DNA of 64,000 nt from Silvanigrella paludirubra (GTDB lineage Bacteria; Bdellovibrionota_B; Oligoflexia; Silvanigrellales; Silvanigrellaceae): assembly GCF_009208775.1 (NCBI RefSeq), contig NZ_WFLM01000003.1, positions 3,168 to 67,167 on the forward strand, in the 5' to 3' direction. Below are positions 12,576 to 22,283 of the stretch, piece by piece. The position numbers were made by a program, and so were the translations under genes. The notes below the pieces were generated by a model, which was given only the letters and a program-made list of their open reading frames with translations, was not told the origin of the DNA and made no database searches. The stretch's first letter is position 1. Each line of letters begins with the position of its first letter.

Positions 12576-13577
12576 ATGAAAGTATTGGTCACAGGTGGTG
12601 CTGGATATATAGGAAGTACAATTTGCTCTGCACTAGAAGATTCTGGTCATATTCCTATCGTTCTAGATTCACTTGTCACAGGAAAATCAGAATTTGTTAA
12701 AAATCGTTATTTTTATCAATCAGATATTTCTGACAAAGAAACCTTAAAAAAAATATTCCAAGAACATCCTGAAATAAAACACGCTATTCACTGTGCAGCT
12801 CTAATTATTGTACCCGAAAGTGTTGAAAAACCTTACGAGTATTACCGAGAAAATGTATCTAAATCTAATGAATTATTTAGAAATTTAATTTTATTAGGAT
12901 GCCATCATATAGTTTTTAGCAGCTCTGCTTCTATTTACGATGTAGCTCCTAATTTTATGGTTACAGAAGAAGCCTCATTAAAACCAGGAAGTCCTTATGC
13001 AAAAACTAAGCTAATGATGGAAATGATATTAGAAGATTATTGCCAAGCTTATTCAAATATGAAAGCAATATCTCTAAGATATTTCAACCCAATTGGTGCT
13101 GACCCCAAAATGCGCTCAGGTAGTCATGCTAAAAATGCAAGCCATGTTGTGGCAAAAATGGTTGATACAGCGCAAGGAAAAATACCGGAATTTTGCATCA
13201 CTGGAGTAAATTGGCCCACTCGAGATGGCAGCGGAATAAGAGATTACATTCATGTATGGGATTTAGCTTTAGCCCATGTAAACGCCGTAGAAAACTTTGA
13301 CTCCATCTTTTCAAATAAAAAAGAAAAATATTTAGTTATTAATCTTGGAACAGGGAACGGTGTTACTGTAAAAGAACTTTTAAAAGCGTTTGAAAATGTT
13401 TATGGAAAAAAACTACCTCAAAAAGAAACAGAACCAAGACTAGGAGATGTTGCAGGAGCTTATGCAAATGCAGATAAAGCTCTGAAATATTTAAATTGGA
13501 AAGCAAATTTTAGCATTGAAGATGCTATACGTGACGCATTAAAATGGTCTGAATTTCAAGGTGCTTTATTTAAATAA
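12576..13577 (+). CDS. galE: UDP-glucose 4-epimerase
   Basis: NAD-dependent interconversion of UDP-glucose and UDP-galactose, feeding LPS and polysaccharide synthesis. A short-chain dehydrogenase fold with the Rossmann motif VTGGAGYIGS, the Ser of SSSASIYD, the catalytic pair Y-x-x-x-K in PYAKTKLMME, and LRYFNPIGAD; late motifs are RDYIHVWDLA and LGTGNGVTVKELL. An upstream in-frame ATG (12486) would add 30 residues before the Rossmann strand. GAGGA just before 12576 makes that the start (333 aa, normal). Divergent from hslO. Confidence 0.94.
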   Translation: MKVLVTGGAGYIGSTICSALEDSGHIPIVLDSLVTGKSEFVKNRYFYQSDISDKETLKKIFQEHPEIKHAIHCAALIIVPESVEKPYEYYRENVSKSNELFRNLILLGCHHIVFSSSASIYDVAPNFMVTEEASLKPGSPYAKTKLMMEMILEDYCQAYSNMKAISLRYFNPIGADPKMRSGSHAKNASHVVAKMVDTAQGKIPEFCITGVNWPTRDGSGIRDYIHVWDLALAHVNAVENFDSIFSNKKEKYLVINLGTGNGVTVKELLKAFENVYGKKLPQKETEPRLGDVAGAYANADKALKYLNWKANFSIEDAIRDALKWSEFQGALFK

Positions 13578-13704
13578 TATATATCCATTTTTTTAATTGT
13601 AAAAAACTTAATAAATTGTTAGAAATTAATCACATATTTATGCTCAATTTATATAGTAAATTGAGAATTTACTTTAATTATTTTCAGAAAAAAAGGATTT
13701 TTTC

Positions 13705-15816
13705 GTGATTAATTGTTATATAAAAAAAATTTCATTTTATTTTCTATTAATACAGATATTTACTCATCAAATTATTTATTCAAAAGAGCAAATAAAAAAT
13801 AATATTAGTAAGTTAATAGTAAATATTCCAAATAATGGTCTTACTTATTTATTTCAAGAACCAATAGAAGAAGGCAATCCTTTAAAAGAAAATGTTTATG
13901 TTCCAAAAGATAGTAATAACAATTTTTCAGGTATTTCTAACGAAATAAATGATTATGAATTATTTTCATTTAATATTTTAGATGAAAATGATGATTTTTT
14001 ACATTTAAATGAATTATCTATTAAATACAACGAAAATAATAATAATTCATATTTTAGTAATGAAAATTGTAAAAAAATATCTTTTTCTCAGATTCAAGAA
14101 AAATTTTATATTAATAATTTTCCAAAAAATTTAACCACATTATTAAATTGTGATTTTACTGCTTTTAAAATCAATAAAAACAAGAATAAAATATCTGATA
14201 AAATTAATTTTAACATAAAAATTAATTATTCTTATAATAGGTGGCTTGAGATTGCAAAATCAAATCAAAATTCATACCTCTCACCTGCTCTAAAAATAGC
14301 TTTAAATATAGACCAAATTCAAAATAAAAATAATACAAATATTCATTTAAAGCCAAGTCCTAATTCTATTATATATTCTGAATACTTAGATCTAAGTCCT
14401 ATCTATAAAATAAATATATTTCCAGACATGCAGAAACTTACCATCGAAGGTTACAGGATTGAGCAAGCAAATAGCTTTAATGCATTTCTATTTCCAAAAA
14501 ATGAAAAACTAACTCAGATTATATACTCTAGTAACATTTTACCTGAAATTAATTCTTTTTCGTTTTCGAAATTAACCAATATTGAGACTATTGACCTCAT
14601 AGGTAATAAAATTAGAAAAATTGACGATAAAGCATTTTATAAATTGTCAAAAGTTAAAGAAATAAAACTTGATTATAATAATGAGCTATATAATAATGAA
14701 AATAGCAAAGATAAAAAATATCAGTTTTTCTGTAATTTAACTTCTTTAAATAATTATGAAAATTTATATAAAATAAATTGTGATGGAGATAGCAAAAAGG
14801 ATAAAGATTATGTTTACGATCCAAAGAAAAAAGAATTAATTATTCAAGGTAATCAATTCCAAAAATTAGACTTACTCTTTTTAAATAAAATCAATTTTAG
14901 AAATGATATTCAAAAAATAATTTTCCATAGATTTTTTATAGATTTCAGAGTTGATTCTTTAGCTAATTTATCTAATTTATTAAATTTAAAAGAACTAGAG
15001 TTTATTGACACCAAAATAAATGAAATTGTCTCTGAAAGCTTTAATGGATTAAATCTTGAACGTATCACATTCAAAAACAATGATATTGGAGTCATTAGCG
15101 AATCTTCATTTAACAATCTAAATAATTTAAAAGAAATAAATATTAGCGGAAATAGGAATCTAAGATTAGCTCAAAATTCTTTTAAAAACCTAATCAATAT
15201 TGAAAAAATTAGCATAACAAATTCTAATTTAGATAATATACTAGATGATGTTTTTGGAAATTTACCAAAATTAAAGAATTTAAATCTTGAAGGTAATAAT
15301 ATTAAAAAAATTCATAAAGATGCATTTATTTATATTTATTCCTTAGATAAATTATATTTAAGTAATAATTCAATAAGTGATTTAGAATTTATATCTCAAA
15401 ATTTAAAAATTTCTAAATTGAACCTTTCTAAAAACAATATTGAGATAATAAATTATTCAATCTATATAAAAAATATAGAATTTTTAGACTTAAGTTTTAA
15501 TAAAATTAAAGAATTAGATCATTACTCATTTTATTATCTAAATACACTAAAATATTTAAACTTAAATAATAATCCAATAACTCGCATTTCCGAGAGAGCT
15601 TTTTATTTATTACCAAATTTAGAAGTACTTTCTATTAAAGATTCACTCATGAATGAATTAAATCATTCTGTTCTTTCAAGTCAAAATCTTCCAAAATTAA
15701 TGATTTTAGACTTAAATAATCAATTATTTACAAAAAAATATAATTTAAAATCGGCATTTGGTCATATATGTAGACCAGAAGTAAACTATGAAAAATATTA
15801 TTTTACTTGTATTTAA
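13705..15816 (+). CDS. secreted leucine-rich-repeat protein
   Basis: A 703-aa, Asn/Lys/Ile-rich protein with a signal peptide (about residues 1-26). A 200-residue region without recognisable motif comes first, then about a dozen 24-residue leucine-rich repeats from roughly residue 235 to 690 (units such as LKNLNLEGNNIKKIHKDAF and LKYLNLNNNPITRISERAF). The repeats follow the extracellular 'typical' LRR consensus with a conserved Phe at the unit end, rather than the bacterial IpaH type. A Cys pair near the C-terminus (CRPEVNYEKYYFTC) may cap the solenoid. Start is GTG with AAGGA upstream. LRR solenoids bind other proteins; a host- or prey-surface role is speculation. Stands alone. Confidence 0.85.
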   Translation: MINCYIKKISFYFLLIQIFTHQIIYSKEQIKNNISKLIVNIPNNGLTYLFQEPIEEGNPLKENVYVPKDSNNNFSGISNEINDYELFSFNILDENDDFLHLNELSIKYNENNNNSYFSNENCKKISFSQIQEKFYINNFPKNLTTLLNCDFTAFKINKNKNKISDKINFNIKINYSYNRWLEIAKSNQNSYLSPALKIALNIDQIQNKNNTNIHLKPSPNSIIYSEYLDLSPIYKINIFPDMQKLTIEGYRIEQANSFNAFLFPKNEKLTQIIYSSNILPEINSFSFSKLTNIETIDLIGNKIRKIDDKAFYKLSKVKEIKLDYNNELYNNENSKDKKYQFFCNLTSLNNYENLYKINCDGDSKKDKDYVYDPKKKELIIQGNQFQKLDLLFLNKINFRNDIQKIIFHRFFIDFRVDSLANLSNLLNLKELEFIDTKINEIVSESFNGLNLERITFKNNDIGVISESSFNNLNNLKEINISGNRNLRLAQNSFKNLINIEKISITNSNLDNILDDVFGNLPKLKNLNLEGNNIKKIHKDAFIYIYSLDKLYLSNNSISDLEFISQNLKISKLNLSKNNIEIINYSIYIKNIEFLDLSFNKIKELDHYSFYYLNTLKYLNLNNNPITRISERAFYLLPNLEVLSIKDSLMNELNHSVLSSQNLPKLMILDLNNQLFTKKYNLKSAFGHICRPEVNYEKYYFTCI

Positions 15817-15919
15817 TATTGTTTAATTATTTTATAAATGGCCTAAATGAATATAAAAGCAAATATTATCAATAATAATTTTGAAGATTTTTTGCTTAGA
15901 TTTTTCGAATGAAAATAGT

Positions 15920-17293
15920 TTATCTAACACTCGAAAAACCTTCATAAATTGAAACCCCATCAATTTTCCAATTACCATCTTTCATAATTTTATTTATTTG
16001 AGCGTTTTGGGAGCCGTTAGCTAAATACTGCATATTTCTTAATAAAATAAAGGCATCAAAAATTTTTGATTCTATCCTTAACGTCTTTAAATCGGAGTTT
16101 AATAATTCTTCAAATGAATTTTTAAACCTTCCATTTTCAGATATTATTTTTAGATAATTTAAATCTTTTTTACTTGATAATATCATTTCATTATTTTTTT
16201 CAGGAAATATTGTTGGTATAGAAAACATATCTACTAAATAATTTAAATCCTTTATATCCTTAAATCCTTCAGTCACTATTAATGTATGAATATGCTTATC
16301 AAATATTAAATTTAAAGCAGCAGTTGATAAACTTCCTTCATCTGAGTTTGCTTCTTCAATTTCAATTTTATAATGGACGCCCTGAACAGCAGTAGACGAA
16401 AAAAATGCAGAAATACCTCTTAAAACATTTTGATTGTATTTTTGTCTATCTTCTCTATTTGATAAAATAATTCCAATTCTCATTTCTTGTGGATCATCAT
16501 GGTTTAAATGCACTAATCGTGATCTTAGTTTTGAATTTTCAATTAAAAAACCAGATTCTAGTAAAATACTTTCAGAATTTTTAACTATATTTTTTTCAAG
16601 TATATCTAAAGATAACTGAAAATCTCCTTCTTTCATTTTTAATAGAAAAACATTTTCAATAAAATTATTTTGAAAATTTGAATCTATATTATTCTCAAAA
16701 TTTAAAATATTTAATCTTGATTCAATATCCGATAAAAGTAATACTTTATTATTATTTTTGTTTAATTCTACAGACTGTATATTATTTTTTTTCATTAAAT
16801 TTAATAGATAAATTAATTGAGATCTTTCAAAATCTTTATTTTGAATATTTCTTGCAGATTCCAAAGATAATGCATAAAATCTTGCTAAATATAATGGTTG
16901 TAAATTTGGATTACCCATTTTTTTTGACAAAATAACTGCATTTTTATAATCATTTAATAAATAATAGATTTGCAATAATGCATAAGAACATATTGATGCC
17001 ATAGATAAGGGTAAAATATTATCACTTAAAGATTCTTCTAAATATTTTTGATATTGTAAAATATCATTATAATTATTATTTAAAAGAGAAAGCCTGCATT
17101 TTGAAAAAGCAACTTCTTTTTTTGATGAATATTCATTTTGAATTACATTTTTATAAAACAAAGAAGCTTTATCAAATTCTTTATTATAAAAAAAACTCTC
17201 CGCTTTATCAAAAGCTGAGAGCTGAGCTTGAATAGGAAATACAAAAAAAATAACTGATATATAAACAATTATTTTATTAGTCTGGAGAACCAA
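15920..17293 (-). CDS. periplasmic TPR plus binding-protein-like protein (LpoA-like layout)
   Basis: Probably exported. The sequence LVLQTNKIIVYISVIFFV then PIQAQ looks like a signal peptide ending near the TTG at 17293. The next 250 residues are helical repeats with TPR character (AESFFYNKEFDKASLFYKNV). From about MRIGIILSNREDRQKYN the second half resembles a type 1 periplasmic binding fold, the layout of LpoA/LppC activators of penicillin-binding proteins, but it is shorter than usual. An ATG at 17353 lies inside grpE and would add an acidic N-terminal extension unsuited to a signal peptide. The TTG is my choice, without a clear ribosome site. It overlaps or abuts grpE, suggesting coupling. 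Confidence 0.6.
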   Translation of the reverse strand: MVLQTNKIIVYISVIFFVFPIQAQLSAFDKAESFFYNKEFDKASLFYKNVIQNEYSSKKEVAFSKCRLSLLNNNYNDILQYQKYLEESLSDNILPLSMASICSYALLQIYYLLNDYKNAVILSKKMGNPNLQPLYLARFYALSLESARNIQNKDFERSQLIYLLNLMKKNNIQSVELNKNNNKVLLLSDIESRLNILNFENNIDSNFQNNFIENVFLLKMKEGDFQLSLDILEKNIVKNSESILLESGFLIENSKLRSRLVHLNHDDPQEMRIGIILSNREDRQKYNQNVLRGISAFFSSTAVQGVHYKIEIEEANSDEGSLSTAALNLIFDKHIHTLIVTEGFKDIKDLNYLVDMFSIPTIFPEKNNEMILSSKKDLNYLKIISENGRFKNSFEELLNSDLKTLRIESKIFDAFILLRNMQYLANGSQNAQINKIMKDGNWKIDGVSIYEGFSSVR

Positions 17294-17909
17294 CTCGAAC
17301 CATTGCCGTTCTAAGTATGCGATCTCCAATTTTATATCCCGCCATAAATTCATCTATTACTGTTTCCTGCGTATAAATAGGATCAACTATTTTCGCTATT
17401 GCATTGTGGAAGGCAGGATTAAAAGGGGCGTCTTTTCCAGGAAGTCTTTCAATTCCATGTTTTTTAACTGTATCTTGGAAAACTTTAGAAACAAGCTGAA
17501 CCCCTTCAACAATTCCTGCTACTTTTTTACCTTCTTCAGTTTCAAAGTTTATTTGGGATTGTTCAATGGCAGACATTGCCTTATCAAAGGCATCAATGAC
17601 AGGAAGGAGATCTTTTGCAAATTCTTGAATGGAATAAATTCGAGAATCTTGTTTTTCTTTTTCCATTCTTTTGCGAGTGTTTTCAAAATCAGCAGCTATT
17701 CTTAACATACGATCATGAGTTTCAGCCAATTTAGCTTGCGTAGCTGTACACTCAGCTTCTAACGCTGCTATTTTTGCAGCTTCTTCACTTAAAACTTGAG
17801 AAGCACCGTTTAAATTAGTTTCATTATTTGCTGAATTTTCTTTTTTATCAGAAGATGACTCGCTTGTAGGCTCTTCTGCAGAAAGTTTAACTTTATTGTT
17901 CAAAATCAT
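17277..17909 (-). CDS. grpE: GrpE nucleotide exchange factor of DnaK
   Basis: Releases ADP from DnaK in the Hsp70 cycle. After a low-complexity acidic N-terminus (about 45 residues) comes the long coiled-coil (EEAAKIAALEAECTATQ). The conserved core follows: RIAADFENTRKRMEKEK, DLLPVIDAFDKAM, FNPAFHNAIAKI, and the terminal beta domain GYKIGDRILRTAMVRVG. 210 aa is normal. dnaK and dnaJ are not next to it. It is divergent from serS, with 179 bp between the starts; a short dyad GATCA-GAATCT-TGATC (17937-17952) lies just upstream of the start. Confidence 0.96.
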   Translation of the reverse strand: MILNNKVKLSAEEPTSESSSDKKENSANNETNLNGASQVLSEEAAKIAALEAECTATQAKLAETHDRMLRIAADFENTRKRMEKEKQDSRIYSIQEFAKDLLPVIDAFDKAMSAIEQSQINFETEEGKKVAGIVEGVQLVSKVFQDTVKKHGIERLPGKDAPFNPAFHNAIAKIVDPIYTQETVIDEFMAGYKIGDRILRTAMVRVGSPD

Positions 17910-18088
17910 ATTTATAACCCTCTCGTTTCATTTCGATCAGAATCTTGATCCCTAAGAGTTTAAACACCGAAAGGCACTGGTCAACAATAAAAATTTTGAA
18001 TATGTGCATTTGGTACTTGAAAAGTCTTCTCCTCTTTATAAGAATGACCTGCGTTTAAGCTAATTTTCAGGAAAGGCGTAACTATACC

Positions 18089-19357
18089 ATGCTTGATCCC
18101 AAATTTATCCGAGATAATTTAGAAGCAATTGCAATTGCTGCAAAAAATAAGAAATTTGACTTTAATCCAGCCCTTTTTACAGAACTTTACGAAAAACGTT
18201 CTAAATGTATCAAGGAAACGGAAGAATTAAGAAATAAACGAAACGAAGGCTCCGATGCTGTAAAAAAAGCAAAAAGCAAAGAAGAACGTGAAAATCTTGT
18301 TTCTCAAATGAGACAAATGGGTCCCTTACTAGAAGAAGCCGAAAAACTTCTTAGAGAAGTGGAATCTGATTTTGATAAGCTTTTATTGACCATACCTAGT
18401 ATTCCTTCTGAAGACACACCTATAGGTTCATCTGATCTCGATAATGTGGAAATTAGAAAAGTAGGAGAAGTGCCTAACTTTTCCTTTAGCCCTAAAGATC
18501 ATATTGAACTATCTAGAAAACTTGGAATTATTGATTTTGAAAGAGGGACTACAATTGCAGGAAGCCGTAGTTATTTTCTTTTAGGCGCAGGAGCTGAACT
18601 TGAGAGAGCAGTCCATTCCTTAGCATTAGATCTCTTAAAATCTCGCGGTTATAAGCAATATACAGTTCCTGTTTTAGTAAGAACAAGCGCTATGGAAGGA
18701 ACGGGTTATCTACCTGGTGGTGCGGACCAAGCTTATTACGTAGAAAAAGACGACATGTGGTTAGTGGGTACTTCGGAAGTACCACTAGCAAGCTACCATC
18801 AAAATGAAATTTTAGAGCCCTCACAGTTACCAGTAAAAATGTGTGCTTGGTCTACTTGTTTCCGCAGAGAAGCAGGCGCTGCAGGAAAAGATACAAAAGG
18901 TCTTTATAGAGTTCATCAGTTTCAAAAAATTGAGCAAGTTGTTATTTGCGAACCTAATTTAGAAAAAAGCGATAAACTTCATGCAGAATTATTAAAAAAT
19001 GCTGAAGATTTATTAAAATTATTAGAACTTCCCTATCGAGTTGTACAAGTCTGCACAGGGGATCTTGGACAAGGCCAAGTGAAAAAGAACGACATTGAAA
19101 CATGGATGCCAAGTCGTAATAATTATGGAGAAACACATAGTTGTTCTAGTTTTTATGATTATCAAGCTAGAAGATTAAAAATAAGAACTCGCGATGAAAA
19201 TGGCAAAAACCAATTTTGTTTTACTTTAAACAATACTGCTGTAGCAACTCCAAGAGTATTAATACCATTAATTGAAAATCACCAAACAGCAGATGGCCGA
19301 ATTCGAATTCCAAAAGCCTTGCAAAAATATATGGGTGGTGCAGAATTTATTGAATAA
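18089..19357 (+). CDS. serS: seryl-tRNA synthetase
   Basis: Class II synthetase charging tRNA-Ser. The N-terminal antiparallel coiled-coil arm (about residues 25-105) that grips the long variable arm is evident. The catalytic domain shows motif 2 (CFRREAGAAGKDTKGLYRVHQF) in the stretch around 18860-18925 and motif 3 (NNTAVATPRVLIPLIENH). The VGTSEVPL serine-binding region is intact. 422 aa is typical. A small gene of unknown function follows 20 bp downstream in the same direction. Confidence 0.97.
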   Translation: MLDPKFIRDNLEAIAIAAKNKKFDFNPALFTELYEKRSKCIKETEELRNKRNEGSDAVKKAKSKEERENLVSQMRQMGPLLEEAEKLLREVESDFDKLLLTIPSIPSEDTPIGSSDLDNVEIRKVGEVPNFSFSPKDHIELSRKLGIIDFERGTTIAGSRSYFLLGAGAELERAVHSLALDLLKSRGYKQYTVPVLVRTSAMEGTGYLPGGADQAYYVEKDDMWLVGTSEVPLASYHQNEILEPSQLPVKMCAWSTCFRREAGAAGKDTKGLYRVHQFQKIEQVVICEPNLEKSDKLHAELLKNAEDLLKLLELPYRVVQVCTGDLGQGQVKKNDIETWMPSRNNYGETHSCSSFYDYQARRLKIRTRDENGKNQFCFTLNNTAVATPRVLIPLIENHQTADGRIRIPKALQKYMGGAEFIE

Positions 19358-19377
19358 AAAAAATTTGGAGTATTAAA

Positions 19378-19632
19378 ATGATAGCGTGCATTTGGGATTA
19401 TTTTGGAAAAGATTCAAAAGGAACTGCTGAACATTTTGAAAAACATTTAAATGAATTTATTAAAATTAAAAACCTTCAAAACATTGTTACAGGCACTCAA
19501 TCTAAAAAAGATATTCAGTCTTTTGTTTGGTGTGCTGGGAATAAAGAAGATCTTTCATTAATAATTGAACTATTAAAGCCTAAGCATTACCTAAATAAAG
19601 AAAATTTTAACGAGTTTGGAATTTATATTTAA
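19378..19632 (+). CDS. small conserved-looking hypothetical protein
   Basis: An 84-aa soluble protein that I do not recognise. It begins MIACIWDYFGKDSKGTAEHFEKHL and ends FNEFGIYI, with a mixed alpha/beta look and no signal peptide. TTGGAG 7 nt before the ATG is a good ribosome site, and it follows serS by 20 bp, so it is probably translated from the serS transcript. The hairpin just after it closes the unit. Confidence 0.7.
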   Translation: MIACIWDYFGKDSKGTAEHFEKHLNEFIKIKNLQNIVTGTQSKKDIQSFVWCAGNKEDLSLIIELLKPKHYLNKENFNEFGIYI

Positions 19633-19639
19633 ACTTATA

Positions 19640-19657
19640 GAGCCAAAGTTTTGGCTC
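19640..19657 (+). terminator. hairpin ending the serS unit
   Basis: GAGCCAA (19640-19646) and TTGGCTC (19651-19657) form a 7-bp stem with a 4-nt loop 8 bp after the small gene. The following sequence is T-rich but broken (ACGTTATTATTATC), so it is a weak intrinsic terminator at best. Confidence 0.5.
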
Positions 19658-19736
19658 ACGTTATTATTATCTTGGAATTTTTAAACTTAAAATATTAAAA
19701 TAAATATATTCTTTTTTATAAGACGTGGAGAAAATT

Positions 19737-20735
19737 ATGTCAATAAATTTTTTAATTAAAAATATTTTATTTATAGTAATTTTATTAACACCAATTTATT
19801 CCTATGCTGGTAAAAAAGATATTGTTATAATCGAAAGCTATAGTAAAAGTTACAAGTGGGATGCAGATTATTGTAAAGTATTAAAAGATAAATTTGGAAA
19901 AAAATATAATTTGACGTTTTTTGAAATGGATACCAAACGAATACCTAAAATAGAACATGAAAAAATGGGAAATAAAGCTTGGGAACTTATTCAAAAAATC
20001 AAGCCTATATTAACAATAGTTGGAGATGACGCCGCTCTAAAATTTGTAGGACCAAGACTTGAAGATAATAAAATGAGAACTGTTTATTTAGGAATAAATA
20101 ATAATCCAAGAGTTTATTTTGACAAAGAACCAAAATATATTACAGGCGTTTTAGAGCGACCTTTAATGAGAAGATCTGCTATTTTTATTAAAGATCTTAT
20201 TCCAAACACAAAAAAAGTTTTAATTTTATTTGATAGTGATAGAACTTCACAAATTGTTCATGAAGATTTTTTTTCTGGAAAACCCTCAATAGTTTTTTCA
20301 GGTATTACATATGATATTTACTTAAATTCAACATATGCCGAATGGCAAAAACGAATTTTAGAAGCTCCAGGACATTATGATGCAATTGTAACGGGGCTAT
20401 ATTCCACTTTAACAGACGAAAATAATAAAAATGTAGATTCCGAAAAAGTAATGAACTGGAGCGCTCAGAATACAAAAATACCACTTTTTGCATTCTGGGA
20501 CTTTACTGTAGGAAAAAATAAGGCAATGGGTGGACTTGTTATGACTGGAGCAAGTCAAGGAAAAACAGCTTCAGAAATAGCTGAAAAACTCCTAAATAAT
20601 CCTAATTTACTACCAAGCTCATTATTTCCAATTTATTTGCAAGAAGGAAAGTTTATTTTTAGCAAATATGAATTAAACCGTTTTAAACTAACCCTTCCAA
20701 ATGACATTAAAGATGAAGCTATTTTTCTTGAATAA
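19737..20735 (+). CDS. ABC-type periplasmic substrate-binding-like protein
   Basis: Signal peptide (FLIKNILFIVILLTPIYSYAG), then a two-lobed type 1 binding fold with motifs like IVIIESYSKSYKWD, ILTIVGDDAALKFVG, VLILFDSDRTSQIV and FAFWDFTVGKNKAMGGLV. It resembles the 'ABC_sub_bind' family (PF04392) that often works without a neighbouring permease. 332 aa is the usual length. GGAG 6 nt before the ATG at 19737 is preferred over an in-frame GTG at 19725. No transporter genes are adjacent, so it could act as a sensory or orphan binding protein. The ligand is unknown. Confidence 0.75.
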   Translation: MSINFLIKNILFIVILLTPIYSYAGKKDIVIIESYSKSYKWDADYCKVLKDKFGKKYNLTFFEMDTKRIPKIEHEKMGNKAWELIQKIKPILTIVGDDAALKFVGPRLEDNKMRTVYLGINNNPRVYFDKEPKYITGVLERPLMRRSAIFIKDLIPNTKKVLILFDSDRTSQIVHEDFFSGKPSIVFSGITYDIYLNSTYAEWQKRILEAPGHYDAIVTGLYSTLTDENNKNVDSEKVMNWSAQNTKIPLFAFWDFTVGKNKAMGGLVMTGASQGKTASEIAEKLLNNPNLLPSSLFPIYLQEGKFIFSKYELNRFKLTLPNDIKDEAIFLE

Positions 20736-20905
20736 TCAGAACAAATAGAATACCAAAAATAAATAATAATAAAAATTCTAAAATTTGACTTAAATTAAAT
20801 AATAATTTAGTATTTTCCCAATAAAATGGAAACATATTTAATAAATAATAAAATTTTTGTTTTCATTTAATTATTTATAATTAAAATAAATTAATTAGAG
20901 TAATT

Positions 20906-21457
20906 ATGAAAAAAATTTCTTCGATTTTTCTAGCAATTTTAACTCTCTCAACATTTATATACTACCTACTAAGGTATTCATGTGCAGGATTTAGTGGAAA
21001 AATAACCATAGAAAACTCTATAAAAAAATGCATAATGCATTATGGATATGTAAATTTAGAAAATGTTACTATTTTAGAAAATACTTTTGTATCTGGAAAG
21101 CTTGTAGCATCAAATGCAAGTTTAAACGATATTAAAATTAATGGTGAATTATTTCTTTATCAGAGTAGTATAGTAAACGGTAAAGTAAATATAGATGGAA
21201 TGCTTGTAACTTCATCAACAAAATTTGAAAAACCTATATTTATAACTTCTTCAAAAATAGAATTAAATGACGGTACAGTTACAAAAGATATTTATATTAT
21301 GAAACATAGAATTGATAGTAGAGAAGAATTTTTATACATAGACAATTCTACTGTTGATGGAGATATCATTTTTGAAAGCAATTTAGGAAAAGTTATCCTT
21401 ATAAATGGAAGCAAAATTTTAGGAAATGTCTATGGTGGTAAAATACTCACAAACTAA
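20906..21457 (+). CDS. membrane-anchored beta-solenoid-like hypothetical protein
   Basis: A 183-aa protein with one N-terminal transmembrane or signal segment (ISSIFLAILTLSTFIYYLL). A repetitive beta-rich body follows in which short strands recur about every 18-22 residues (VTILENTFVSGKLVASNA, IKINGELFLYQS, VNGKVNIDGMLV, VDGDIIFESNLGKVILING). The pattern is like a small beta-helix or bactofilin-type solenoid, but I cannot name the family. Its stop overlaps that of the convergent phosphopantetheinyl transferase gene by 4 bp. It is preceded by 170 bp of A/T-rich DNA. Confidence 0.6.
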   Translation: MKKISSIFLAILTLSTFIYYLLRYSCAGFSGKITIENSIKKCIMHYGYVNLENVTILENTFVSGKLVASNASLNDIKINGELFLYQSSIVNGKVNIDGMLVTSSTKFEKPIFITSSKIELNDGTVTKDIYIMKHRIDSREEFLYIDNSTVDGDIIFESNLGKVILINGSKILGNVYGGKILTN

Positions 21458-22257
21458 ATTATATTTTTTTCCCAATTCCAATTTATATATTTAACCTGGA
21501 ATGTATTTTTTCTAACAGAAAAAGCGGACTGATATTTATTATCAATTTTAAATAAATTCGTTTTCCATTGACTAAAATCACTCTCTTCAAGACAAAATGA
21601 TGAATGAATTATTTTAGCATTATTATCAGAAATAAAATCAAATGAAATATTACTTGGTGAATAGGAAAAACCCATACCAATCCCTTTTAAAATAGACTCT
21701 TTACATGCCCAAATTTTATAAAAATATTCTATTTTTTCAATTTCATTTAATTTTTTCCATATCTCTAATTCATATTTTGAGAAAAATTGATCTTTTAAAC
21801 ACTCAAAATCAATATTAGAATTAATGTATTCAATATCAGTTCCTATATTGTCATTAGAATTTAAAGAAACTAATATATATTCTCCTGAATGTGACAAATT
21901 AAAATGTAAATTTAATTTATTTATATCAAAAGGAAGAAAAGGTTTAGAATACTTATTATACTCAAAATCGTAATTTTGAAATTTTAAATTTAAATAATTA
22001 TTTAGCAATAATCGTAATGAGTATTTTGAAATTAAAGAACATATTTGGTCTCGTGCCTGATAAAAACTGAATCCTTTTTTAATATCTTTTTCGTTAATCA
22101 TTAACTTATTAAAATCTTTTATAAAAAGAAAATGATTTAAATTTAATTTAAATCTTGATGAAACACTAGAATGAAAATTTATATTAAAATATACATAAGG
22201 AATTTTAATAATCCAAATATGTACTTCATTTTTATTTATAATATAATTATCTAACAT
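21454..22257 (-). CDS. 4'-phosphopantetheinyl transferase, Sfp type
   Basis: Transfers the phosphopantetheine arm of CoA to a serine of carrier proteins in fatty acid, polyketide or peptide synthesis. Diagnostic residues are all visible: FNLSHSGEYILVS, the Mg-binding GTDIEY, and the WACKESILKGIG motif with the catalytic Lys/Glu. 267 aa is typical of the Sfp/Gsp class rather than the short AcpS. It lies 26 bp behind hutH and closes a three-gene minus-strand operon. No carrier-protein synthase is in the window, so the target is unknown; it may serve as the general transferase of the cell. Confidence 0.88.
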   Translation of the reverse strand: MLDNYIINKNEVHIWIIKIPYVYFNINFHSSVSSRFKLNLNHFLFIKDFNKLMINEKDIKKGFSFYQARDQICSLISKYSLRLLLNNYLNLKFQNYDFEYNKYSKPFLPFDINKLNLHFNLSHSGEYILVSLNSNDNIGTDIEYINSNIDFECLKDQFFSKYELEIWKKLNEIEKIEYFYKIWACKESILKGIGMGFSYSPSNISFDFISDNNAKIIHSSFCLEESDFSQWKTNLFKIDNKYQSAFSVRKNTFQVKYINWNWEKNII

Positions 22258-22283
22258 TAAAATAACTCATTATGAAAAAGTCA

